NCBI GenBank assembly: GCA_017628205.1
Contig: JAGBZO010000032.1
Span: 1 to 48,952, forward strand
DNA length: 48,952 bases
Source of the DNA: Duodenibacillus sp.
GTDB taxonomy: Bacteria > Pseudomonadota > Gammaproteobacteria > Burkholderiales > Burkholderiaceae_F
Reading direction: 5' to 3'
Part shown: positions 13,088 to 20,132 of the stretch, one piece after another
Numbering within the stretch: the first letter of the stretch is position 1
Layout of the letters: the number at the start of each line of letters is the position of its first letter
The notes under the pieces: generated by a model
The model's database searches: none
Told to the model about the DNA's origin: nothing
Seen by the model: the letters and a program-made list of their open reading frames with translations, nothing else
Translations under genes and position numbers: made by a program

Positions 13088-14032
13088 TCAAGCGTCGCGC
13101 AACGACAGAGCTTGTCGCTCCATTTCCTTCAAATCGTACGGCGTTTCCTGATACACGAAGTAGTTGAGCCAATTGGCGTAGAGCAAATTGGCGCACGATC
13201 GCCAGGAGACGAGCGGCGTTTTGCTCGGATCGTCGTCGGGGTAATAGTTGACCGGAATGTCGGGATTTTTCCCCGCAGCCAGGTCGCGTCGGTACTCGGC
13301 GTCCAACGTCTCGCCGTCATACTCGCTATGACCGGTAATGAAGATCTGCTTGCCCTTTTCGGTACTGACGGCGTACACCCCGGCTTCGGGCGAGCTGGAG
13401 AGAATTTTCAGCGCGGGATTATCGCGAATCTCCTCTTCGCTCACCGTCGTATGACGCGAGTGCGGCACCATGAACACGTCGTCGAACCCGCGAAACAGCA
13501 TGTTGCCGTTTCGATCGAGCCGGTGGGCGAAAACACCCGAGAGCTTTTTGTCCAACGGATGCTTTTTGATGCCGTAGTGGTAATAAAGCGCGGCCTGAGC
13601 CCCCCAACAAATATGCAAGGTGCTGTAGACGTGCGTCTTGGACCACTCCATGATCTCGCACAGCTCCGGCCAGTAATCCACCGCTTCGAACGCCAGCGTT
13701 TCCACCGGAGCCCCGGTAATGATCATCCCGTCGAAAAACTCGTCTTTGACTTGATCGAACGTTTTGTAGAACGAGCGCAAATGACTGATCGGCGTGTTTT
13801 TCGAAACGTGAGACGACGTATGCATCAACTCGAGCTCGACTTGCAACGGGGTGTTGCCCAACAAACGGGCCAACTGCGTTTCCGTCACGGTCTTCGTCGG
13901 CATCAGATTGAGCAACAAAATGCGCAACGGACGAATGTCCTGCGTGACGGCGCGCGTTTGCGTCATCACGAAGATATTCTCGTTGCTCAGCGTAATCGCG
14001 GCGGGCAAGTCGTTCGGAATCTTGATGGGCAT
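13088..14032 (-). CDS. metA: Homoserine O-acetyltransferase of the MetA family
   Basis: Acylates the hydroxyl of L-homoserine in methionine synthesis. The 314-residue protein has the MetA nucleophile Cys142 in HICWGAQA, and the His/Glu pair in ITGHSEYD. Position 111 is Glu (GAPVE). In this family Glu at 111 is reported to favour acetyl-CoA and Gly succinyl-CoA, so I predict acetyl transfer despite the common name homoserine O-succinyltransferase. That fits its partner, an O-acetylhomoserine sulfhydrylase, 25 nt upstream in the same operon. The start at 14032 ([11 protein letters not shown]) is the conserved family N terminus; upstream open sequence overlaps the operon spacer. Confidence 0.92.
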   Translation of the reverse strand: MPIKIPNDLPAAITLSNENIFVMTQTRAVTQDIRPLRILLLNLMPTKTVTETQLARLLGNTPLQVELELMHTSSHVSKNTPISHLRSFYKTFDQVKDEFFDGMIITGAPVETLAFEAVDYWPELCEIMEWSKTHVYSTLHICWGAQAALYYHYGIKKHPLDKKLSGVFAHRLDRNGNMLFRGFDDVFMVPHSRHTTVSEEEIRDNPALKILSSSPEAGVYAVSTEKGKQIFITGHSEYDGETLDAEYRRDLAAGKNPDIPVNYYPDDDPSKTPLVSWRSCANLLYANWLNYFVYQETPYDLKEMERQALSLRDA

Positions 14033-14057
14033 GAACGTCGTCTCCTTGCGTTGGCGT

Positions 14058-15350
14058 TTATACGGCGGCCAAAGCGGCTTCAATGTCGGCGATCAGATCG
14101 GCGGACGCTTCGATGCCGCACGAGAATCGAACCAACGAGGGCGAAATGCCGCACTCCTTGAGCTGCTCGTCCGTCAACTGACGATGCGTCGTGCTGGCCG
14201 GGTGCAGGCAACACGTACGAGCGTCGGCCACGTGCGTTTCGATCGCGGCAATCTTCAGGCCTTCCATGAACGTGTTGGCCGCTTCGCGACCGCCGGCGAT
14301 GCCGAAACTGATCACGCCGCACGAGCCCTCGGGCAAATACTTGCAGGCCAAATCGTAGTACGGATCGCCTTCGAGGCCGGGATAGCGCACCCATTCGATC
14401 TTGGGATGGTTCTTGAGATAACGCGCGACGGCCAAACCGTTGTCGCAGTGGCGTTGCATTCTCAAGTGCAGGCTTTCCAGACCGAGGTTGAGCACGAAAG
14501 CGCTTTGAGGCGACTGCGTCACGCCGAAGTCGCGCATCAACTGCGCCGTCGCCTTGACGATGTAGGCGCCGCCCAAACCGAAACGTTCGACGTAAGTGAT
14601 GCCGTGATAGCTCGGATCGGGCTCGCACAGGCCGGGGAACTTGTCCGCATGGGCGCTCCAGTCGAAGCGTCCGGCGTCGACGATGCAACCGCCCACGGTG
14701 GCGCCGTGGCCGTCGATGTACTTCGTCGTCGAATGCGTCACGATGTCGGCGCCCCATTCGAAGGGACGGCACTTCACGGGCGTGGCGAACGTGTTGTCGA
14801 CGATCAGCGGCACGCCGTTTTCGTGTGCGATGCGGGCAAAGCGCTCGATATCCAACACGACGAGCGACGGATTGGCGATCGTTTCGCCGAAAACGCACTT
14901 GGTGTTGGGACGGAAAGCCGCGCGGAATTCGTCATCCGTGCAATCCGGATCGATGAACGTGAAATCGATCCCCATTTTGCGCATCGTCACGTTGAACAAA
15001 TTGAAGGTGCCGCCGTAGATGGAGGTCGAGACGATGACGTGATCGCCCGCCGTGGCGAGGTTAAAGACCGCCAAGAAGTTGGCCGCCTGCCCCGAGGACG
15101 TCAGCATGGCCGCCGAACCGCCTTCCAGTTGGGCGATCTTGGCCGCCACCGTGTCGGTCGTCGGGTTTTGCAAACGACTGTAGAAATAACCGCTGGCTTC
15201 CAAATCGAACAACTTGCCCATGGCGTCGGCACTTTCATAACGGAACGTCGTGCTTTGAACGATCGGAATCTGACGGGGTTCGCCGTTGCCGGGACGATAA
15301 CCGCCCTGAACGCAACGCGTGTCGATACTGCCGAAGTCTTGAGTGGTCAT
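14058..15350 (-). CDS. metY: O-acetylhomoserine sulfhydrylase (PLP enzyme)
   Basis: A 430-residue Cys/Met-metabolism PLP enzyme that makes homocysteine from O-acetylhomoserine and sulfide. Signatures: [10 protein letters not shown], the cofactor-contact IVDNTFATP, and the PLP lysine in [13 protein letters not shown]. Length and the extra internal stretch agree with MetY rather than the shorter cystathionine enzymes (about 380-400). The start at 15350 has AGAGGGA about 10 nt upstream. It is first in an operon with metA and gives a direct sulfhydrylation route without MetB/MetC. The 5' leader holds a small GCTGAT/ATCAGC hairpin; I looked for, and did not find, a known SAM riboswitch core. Confidence 0.93.
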   Translation of the reverse strand: MTTQDFGSIDTRCVQGGYRPGNGEPRQIPIVQSTTFRYESADAMGKLFDLEASGYFYSRLQNPTTDTVAAKIAQLEGGSAAMLTSSGQAANFLAVFNLATAGDHVIVSTSIYGGTFNLFNVTMRKMGIDFTFIDPDCTDDEFRAAFRPNTKCVFGETIANPSLVVLDIERFARIAHENGVPLIVDNTFATPVKCRPFEWGADIVTHSTTKYIDGHGATVGGCIVDAGRFDWSAHADKFPGLCEPDPSYHGITYVERFGLGGAYIVKATAQLMRDFGVTQSPQSAFVLNLGLESLHLRMQRHCDNGLAVARYLKNHPKIEWVRYPGLEGDPYYDLACKYLPEGSCGVISFGIAGGREAANTFMEGLKIAAIETHVADARTCCLHPASTTHRQLTDEQLKECGISPSLVRFSCGIEASADLIADIEAALAAV

Positions 15351-15521
15351 AATGCGATTTTCCCTCTGAGCTGATTGAGTTCGCTCGAGTCTATCAGCAG
15401 ACTTCGCGTCTTTTGCTTGCAACCGCCCGATAATTTCCTCTTATTTGAGGTATTACGCGGTAAGTAAGCTTAACGCCCTAGACCGTTGGTATGAGTCGGC
15501 AGCTCTTCGATCGAACTGCGG

Positions 15522-15561
15522 AAAAAAGAAAAAGCCCGTCGCGTACGTCGCCCGGACGGGC
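15522..15561 (-). terminator. Intrinsic terminator of the merR/membrane-protein transcript
   Basis: On the minus strand GCCCGTC and GACGGGC pair around a 14-nt loop and are followed by TTTTTCTTTTTT. It lies 29 nt after the stop of the small membrane protein. Confidence 0.8.
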
Positions 15562-15589
15562 GCGAACGCAACGGGCGCTCGGCGTGGGT

Positions 15590-16144
15590 TCAGCGCGCCT
15601 CGGCCAACAGCGTTTTTGCTCTGGCCGTGCCGTACGTCAGCGCGACGCGCGGACTCCACGCAAAGTACGCCGTCCAAACAAACGCCCAACCGAACAGCTG
15701 CACTTGCGACAAAACGGTCAACTCGGCGTCGAAATACCAACTTTGCAGTGCGGCGACGCACGGTCCCAACACCCACAAACAAACGACGGCGACAGCCGGC
15801 GCCGAGGGAGCGCGCCGACGCGCCAATTCCCACAGCATCCACGGACACAGAATCAAGGCCAATAGGGTCGGCGCCAACACGACCAACGCGGCCGTGGCCA
15901 TCTCGGGGTTATCGGCCACGACGGCCAGCACCTGTTGAACCATGTAAGGGGACTCTAAAAGCGCCCGCAGGAACCACAGCGCCTGACCGAAGAGGAAAAC
16001 GTACATGGCGCCGCCGACACCCGAAGCGATTCGATCATGACGGTGCACGGGAGCGAAGCGACGGGCGTGACGCACGATCCCTAAGGCGGCAAGCGCCGCA
16101 ACCGCCAATAAAACGGCGACAAAAATCCAATCCGACGGCGTCAT
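15590..16144 (-). CDS. Small multi-pass membrane protein, DUF2569-like
   Basis: A 184-residue protein with four to five hydrophobic segments (about 8-25, 45-65, 85-108, 120-140, 148-165). The segment ending WTAYFAWSPRVALTYG resembles the C-terminal motif of DUF2569 proteins (Y-F-x-x-S-x-R-V). No function is known for that family. Its ATG overlaps the stop of the MerR gene as ATGA, so it is translationally coupled to the metal regulator and should be made with it. That context suggests a role in metal homeostasis, which is inference only. The start at 16144 was chosen for this overlap; the frame stays open upstream within the regulator gene. Confidence 0.65.
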   Translation of the reverse strand: MTPSDWIFVAVLLAVAALAALGIVRHARRFAPVHRHDRIASGVGGAMYVFLFGQALWFLRALLESPYMVQQVLAVVADNPEMATAALVVLAPTLLALILCPWMLWELARRRAPSAPAVAVVCLWVLGPCVAALQSWYFDAELTVLSQVQLFGWAFVWTAYFAWSPRVALTYGTARAKTLLAEAR

Positions 16145-16575
16145 CGTGTTTCTCCTTCCGACACGGTTGCAAGCGGCTCGTTGGCCGTAAGGCTTTGCAT
16201 GATACCGCACGGTTCGCCCGAAGCATGACCGTGGCACTGACGCTCCAAGGCGCGCAACATGTCGCGCAAACTTTCCAACTCGGCGATGCGACGCGACACC
16301 TTATCCACGTGTTCGTGCACGAACGCGTGCAAGCGACCGGCCTGCTCGGGATCGGTCGTATCGTAGTTCAACAAGGCGGCAATGTCGTCCAAACCGATGT
16401 CGAGCGAACGGCAATTGCGGATGAACAGCAGTCGCTCGACGTGAATGCGGCCGTAAACGCGATAGTTGTTGGGCAGGCGCGTCGGCTCGGGCAACAAGCC
16501 TTTGCCTTCGTAAAAGCGGATGGTTTCGACCGTCACCCCGGTCAGTTCCGCCAATTGACCGATACGTAAGGGCAT
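16141..16575 (-). CDS. MerR-family metal-responsive regulator (CadR/PbrR-like)
   Basis: A 144-residue activator. It has the MerR winged helix IGQLAELTGVTVETIRFYE at 5-23, the NNYRVYG wing, the dimerisation helix, and a C-terminal metal loop CHGHASGEPC with Cys114 and Cys123, as in CadR, PbrR and ZntR. The Cys that those proteins carry near position 77-79, which completes the site across the dimer, is not present here (the stretch reads TTDPEQAGRL), so metal preference is uncertain. FIRNCRSLDIGLDDI is typical of the Cd/Pb group. It is divergent from a P1B ATPase and should twist the 19-bp-spacer promoter between them. ATG 16575 was preferred over a TTG one codon upstream. Confidence 0.88.
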   Translation of the reverse strand: MPLRIGQLAELTGVTVETIRFYEGKGLLPEPTRLPNNYRVYGRIHVERLLFIRNCRSLDIGLDDIAALLNYDTTDPEQAGRLHAFVHEHVDKVSRRIAELESLRDMLRALERQCHGHASGEPCGIMQSLTANEPLATVSEGETR

Positions 16576-16593
16576 CAATTGGTCTCCCCTCTC

Positions 16594-16624
16594 TTGACTC
16601 TGTAGGTACTTCAGGGTTTCTAAT
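16594..16624 (+). promoter_or_regulatory. MerR-type promoter/operator for the P1B ATPase
   Basis: TTGACT (16594-16599) and TCTAAT (16619-16624) are separated by 19 bp, longer than optimal, and the spacer holds the dyad CTGTAGGTACTTCAGGG. This matches the layout of known ZntR and PbrR promoters, where the metal-bound activator distorts the DNA to realign the two hexamers. Confidence 0.8.
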
Positions 16625-16658
16625 ATAGCATCTGCCCATCGTTTTCGGATGTCATCCC

Positions 16659-19013
16659 ATGAATCAATCGAGCCGACCGACCGACGCTGCGCGCCCTTTG
16701 CGCCTGTTGATCCCCTCCATGGACTGTCCCGTGGAAGTCAATCTGATTCGTCGTGCGTTAAGCGACGATCCTTGCATCGTCGACATGCAATTTGACACGA
16801 CGACGCGTACGGCGGTTTTTCGCTTCAAGGGTGGAGCGAAAGAGCTCGACGCCATTTTGTCCGTACTCAAGGAGCTGGGGCTGCCGGCGCAAGTGCTTGC
16901 GAAAGAGCGTCTGCGTCCGACGGCGTATGCGATCGAGGACATGCAAACCCAAGAAGCGTTCGAACGGGTTCGTTCGCTTGTCGACGAGGACGTCGAGGTC
17001 GCCCTTTCGCCGGGGCGTCTTGAAGCATCCCTGGAGCCAAGCCGTGCGTTTGAGCTCTTGAAGCGGTTGCAAAGCGCCGGTTGGCACGCCCGCGTTTTGA
17101 CGTTGCCGAACGAAACGGCGGCCACCGCCCGCATTCCTTACGCTCGATTGGGCGCCGCCTTTGTCGCCGCCGCTTTGGCCGAAACGTTCGAGTTGACGGA
17201 GATCGTCCCCGAATGGGCCGTCATGCTCTGCGCGCTCGTCGCCATCGTCTCGGCCGGTTTCGGGACCATTAAACGGGGTTTGATTGCTCTTGCGCACGCC
17301 AACTTCACCATGACCACGCTCATGGCGGTCGCCGTTATCGGCGCGCTGCTTCTGGGGGCCTGGCCCGAAGCCGCCATGGTCATGGTTCTCTACGAAATCG
17401 GCGAGGCGATCGAAGCGCTCTGCGTGGGTCGCGCCCGAAGCGCCATTCGGCGTTTGCTCGACGCTTCGCCTCAAAACGCCACGGTCAAACTCAACGACGG
17501 CTGGCAGTCGGTTCCCGCCCGTTTGGTTCCCGTCGGCACGCTCGTGCGCATCGAACCGGGTGAACGCGCGGCCTTGGACGGCATCGTCGTCAGCGGCAAC
17601 GCCGCCATGGACGAATCCATGCTGACGGGCGAATCGATTCCGACGGACAAAGCGCCAGGATCCGAGATTTGGGCCGGAACGCTCAGCATCGACTCGGGTC
17701 TGGTGATACGCACCGTCGCAATGGCCGACGACTCGATGAGCGCGCGCATTTTGCACGCTGTCGAACAGGCCGAACAAAACAAGGCGCCGTTGCAACGCTT
17801 CATCGACGTATTTGCCGCGCGCTACACCCCGACCGTCTTTGCCTTGAGTTTGGCGACGGCGTTGATCGGACCGCTCGTGACGGATCTGCCCTGGACCGAG
17901 TGGATCTATCGTGCGCTCGTGCTGCTCGTCATCGCCTGTCCTTGCGCCCTCGTCATCTCGACCCCGGTAACCGTCGTGTCGGCTTTGGCTCTGGCCGCCC
18001 GTCACGGTCTGTTGATCAAAGGCGGCGTGTATCTGGAACAGGGCCGCCTGTTAAAAGGCATCGCGCTTGACAAAACGGGCACCGTCACGCTCGGGCGTCC
18101 CACGCTACAATCGGTCGAACTGTTGCAACCGATCGAGCGCGATCGCGCGCTTGGCCTGGCGTTGGCCTTGGCGCGATTGAGCTCGCACCCGGTCAGTCGC
18201 GCCCTGGCGGCGTACGGCGACGAGCACCGCATCGCGTCGTTGCCCGCCGAACAGTTCACCGCCATGCCCGGCTACGGCACGCGGGCCAAAGTGGCGGGCG
18301 CCGAGGTGCGCCTCACCAACCTAGCCTGGCTGCAATCCCAAGGCCCTGTCGCACCCGAGGTCCTCGAGGCCTTTGCCGCCGCACACGAACGAGGACAGAC
18401 CGCCGTCGCCCTCTCCGACTTCTTCGGCGTCATCGCGGTGTTTTCCGTTGCCGACAAGATCAAACCGAACGCCAAAACCGCCGTCGCGCGCATGCGTGCC
18501 ATGGGACTGACGCCCTACCTCCTGACCGGTGACAACCGTCGTGCGGCCGAGAACATCGCGCGTGCCGTCGGGATCGACGCGGTTTACGGTCAGTTGTTAC
18601 CGCAAGACAAACTGCGCGTCTTGGAAACGCTGCAAGAGCACGGCCCGTGCGCGATGGCGGGCGACGGCATCAACGATGCGCCGTCGCTCGTACGCGCCCC
18701 CATCGGCTTTGCCATGGGAACCAAGGGGGCGGACGTCGCCATTGAAGCCGCGGACGTCGCGCTGATGGACGACGACATCGGCAAGATCGCCTGGTTCAAA
18801 TGCCTGTCGGAAATCACGCACACGACCTTGATCGCCAACATCGTCTTTGCGTTGAGCGTGAAGTTGGGCTTTGCCCTGGCCGCACTGACGGGGTACGCCT
18901 CGATGTGGATGGCCGTGTTTGCCGACACGGGCGTGTGTTTGCTCGTCGTCGCTTGGGGGATGCGTTTGATGCGCGCCGACAAAACGATTGCCGATCGGCT
19001 GGCCTCACGCTAA
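16659..19013 (+). CDS. P1B-type heavy-metal-exporting ATPase (Zn/Cd/Pb type)
   Basis: A 784-residue inner-membrane pump. An N-terminal heavy-metal-associated fold has MDCPVE at 21-26, with only one Cys, as in many Gram-negative CadA/ZntA proteins. Further motifs in order: TGES in the actuator domain, the transmembrane CPC (Cys427-Pro-Cys429), the phosphorylated Asp471 in DKTGT, TGDN, and GDGINDAP. CPC together with a CadR-like activator indicates divalent Zn, Cd or Pb rather than copper. The start at 16659 lies about 28 nt after the predicted transcription start, with only a weak ribosome site. The gene is followed by a hairpin that mainly serves the convergent nrd operon. Confidence 0.92.
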   Translation: MNQSSRPTDAARPLRLLIPSMDCPVEVNLIRRALSDDPCIVDMQFDTTTRTAVFRFKGGAKELDAILSVLKELGLPAQVLAKERLRPTAYAIEDMQTQEAFERVRSLVDEDVEVALSPGRLEASLEPSRAFELLKRLQSAGWHARVLTLPNETAATARIPYARLGAAFVAAALAETFELTEIVPEWAVMLCALVAIVSAGFGTIKRGLIALAHANFTMTTLMAVAVIGALLLGAWPEAAMVMVLYEIGEAIEALCVGRARSAIRRLLDASPQNATVKLNDGWQSVPARLVPVGTLVRIEPGERAALDGIVVSGNAAMDESMLTGESIPTDKAPGSEIWAGTLSIDSGLVIRTVAMADDSMSARILHAVEQAEQNKAPLQRFIDVFAARYTPTVFALSLATALIGPLVTDLPWTEWIYRALVLLVIACPCALVISTPVTVVSALALAARHGLLIKGGVYLEQGRLLKGIALDKTGTVTLGRPTLQSVELLQPIERDRALGLALALARLSSHPVSRALAAYGDEHRIASLPAEQFTAMPGYGTRAKVAGAEVRLTNLAWLQSQGPVAPEVLEAFAAAHERGQTAVALSDFFGVIAVFSVADKIKPNAKTAVARMRAMGLTPYLLTGDNRRAAENIARAVGIDAVYGQLLPQDKLRVLETLQEHGPCAMAGDGINDAPSLVRAPIGFAMGTKGADVAIEAADVALMDDDIGKIAWFKCLSEITHTTLIANIVFALSVKLGFALAALTGYASMWMAVFADTGVCLLVVAWGMRLMRADKTIADRLASR

Positions 19014-19045
19014 AACAAAACGGGCCGTTGTCATCAACGGCCCGT
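19012..19045 (-). terminator. Intrinsic terminator of the nrdD operon
   Basis: ACGGGCCGTTG and CAACGGCCCGT make an 11-bp stem with a TCAT (plus-strand) loop. Read on the minus strand it is followed by TTTTGTTTT, so it ends the nrdD-nrdG transcript; the plus-strand side lacks a T tract. Confidence 0.85.
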
Positions 19046-19066
19046 TGCATACGGTCTTCAATTCGC

Positions 19067-19855
19067 TTATTCGCCTTCGCGTCTTACCGTAAAGCGCGGG
19101 AAACGGGCGCGAAGCGCATCCACGGTCGCTTGGCTCGGATAGTCGCTGCCAACGCGGGCAAATCGCGGCGTTGCCTGCGGCGGCGTACGGTAAATCTGCA
19201 ACGCGTACGTCGACGCGCCACGTTCGGCGAGCCACGCGGTCAACGCCAAGAGTTCTTCTTCGGGAAGATAGTCGGGATGCGCGGTCGTTCGGGCTTCGTA
19301 GTCTTTGCCGCTGCGTCGAACGATCTCGAAACTCTCTTTGAACGCCTCGGCGCTACCTTTGCGCCCCGTCACCGCGTCGAAAGCCGCGGCGTTTTCCGGA
19401 TTGGCCTTCACGTCCAAGCCCACCCAATCGACCAGATCGATCACCTCGGCCAAACGACGGGGATAAGCGCCCGACGTGTGCAAGCCCACGGCCATACCGA
19501 ATTCTTCCTTAACGCGGCGCATGGCGTCGGCAAGAGCGGGATCAAGACACGGCTCGCCACCGGAAAAGACAACGGCGTCGAGCAAACCGCGACGGCGGGA
19601 CAGGAGCTTGGCAAGCTCCTCCCACGACGAATGCCGGTAGTCGGGATGAAATTCGCGCGACTGCATCCACGTGTTGTGGCAGTAGACGCACTGCCACGGG
19701 CATCCTTGCAAAAAGGCGACAGCCGACAACTTGCCCGGATAGTCGATGCTGGTAAACGGCGTGAGCCCAGCGATTTTGATCTCTTCCGCCGGCACAAACG
19801 AATTCGCGCCGAAAGTCGTTTCGGCGCGAATCGGGATCGAAGACGATTCGGACAT
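19067..19855 (-). CDS. nrdG: Anaerobic ribonucleotide reductase activating enzyme NrdG
   Basis: Radical-SAM activase that abstracts a hydrogen from the glycyl-radical site of class III ribonucleotide reductase. The [4Fe-4S] motif CPWQCVYC places the ligands at Cys52, Cys56 and Cys59, and SGGEPCLD is the SAM-binding GGE region. At 262 residues it is of the longer NrdG type (E. coli has 154), as in other bacteria whose NrdD has the same architecture. Its ATG overlaps the TAA of the 59-residue glycyl-radical protein as TAATG, so activase and its substrate peptide are translationally coupled. The start at 19855 was chosen for this overlap. Confidence 0.9.
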   Translation of the reverse strand: MSESSSIPIRAETTFGANSFVPAEEIKIAGLTPFTSIDYPGKLSAVAFLQGCPWQCVYCHNTWMQSREFHPDYRHSSWEELAKLLSRRRGLLDAVVFSGGEPCLDPALADAMRRVKEEFGMAVGLHTSGAYPRRLAEVIDLVDWVGLDVKANPENAAAFDAVTGRKGSAEAFKESFEIVRRSGKDYEARTTAHPDYLPEEELLALTAWLAERGASTYALQIYRTPPQATPRFARVGSDYPSQATVDALRARFPRFTVRREGE

Positions 19856-20034
19856 TACTTGGCGCAACCGCACTTGGATTCGACAAAGTACTTGCGCTCT
19901 TCGAATTCACCCTTCTTGCCGATGTTGAAGGATTGAACCGGACGATGGTAACCCATCACGCGAGTCCACACTTCGCAAGGTTGGCGTTCGCTGTCCTTGA
20001 GTTCGATTTCTTGGGTCTTGGCTTGTTCAGTCAT
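19855..20034 (-). CDS. Stand-alone glycyl-radical C-terminal segment of class III ribonucleotide reductase
   Basis: A 59-residue protein, below many gene-finder limits. Its core, TRVMGYHRPV followed by FNIGKKGEFEERKYF, matches the C-terminal glycyl-radical segment of NrdD proteins (pattern R-V-x-G-Y, then a G-K-x-x-E-F-x-x-R-K stretch); Gly28 would carry the radical. The preceding NrdD ends without this segment, so the enzyme is split in two chains. A Cys20 precedes the loop and the protein ends with a CGCAK tail. GGAGG eight nt before ATG 20034 is the strongest ribosome site in the operon. It lies between nrdD and nrdG, overlapping nrdG by one base. Catalysis needs it to dock into the NrdD barrel. 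Confidence 0.88.
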   Translation of the reverse strand: MTEQAKTQEIELKDSERQPCEVWTRVMGYHRPVQSFNIGKKGEFEERKYFVESKCGCAK

Positions 20035-20096
20035 GGATGACCTCCGTGTCGGATAAAGGTTTTACGCGAAACGTCGCGTTTGATTTCATTTTAGGC

Positions 20097-20122
20097 GAGT
20101 GCCGGCCGCGCGGTCGGCACTC
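20097..20122 (-). other. Strong RNA hairpin between nrdD and the glycyl-radical gene
   Basis: GAGTGCCG and CGGCACTC pair perfectly around a GC-rich 10-nt loop in the 98-bp spacer. There is no T run after it on the minus strand, so it is not a standard terminator. It may stabilise the 3' end of nrdD mRNA or set different levels for the two parts of the enzyme. Confidence 0.55.
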
Positions 20123-20132
20123 TTTCACTTTG

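Noticed and set aside
15351-15480. SAM riboswitch before metY
   Set aside because: The leader has one small hairpin but I could not find a SAM-I, SAM-II or SAH core.
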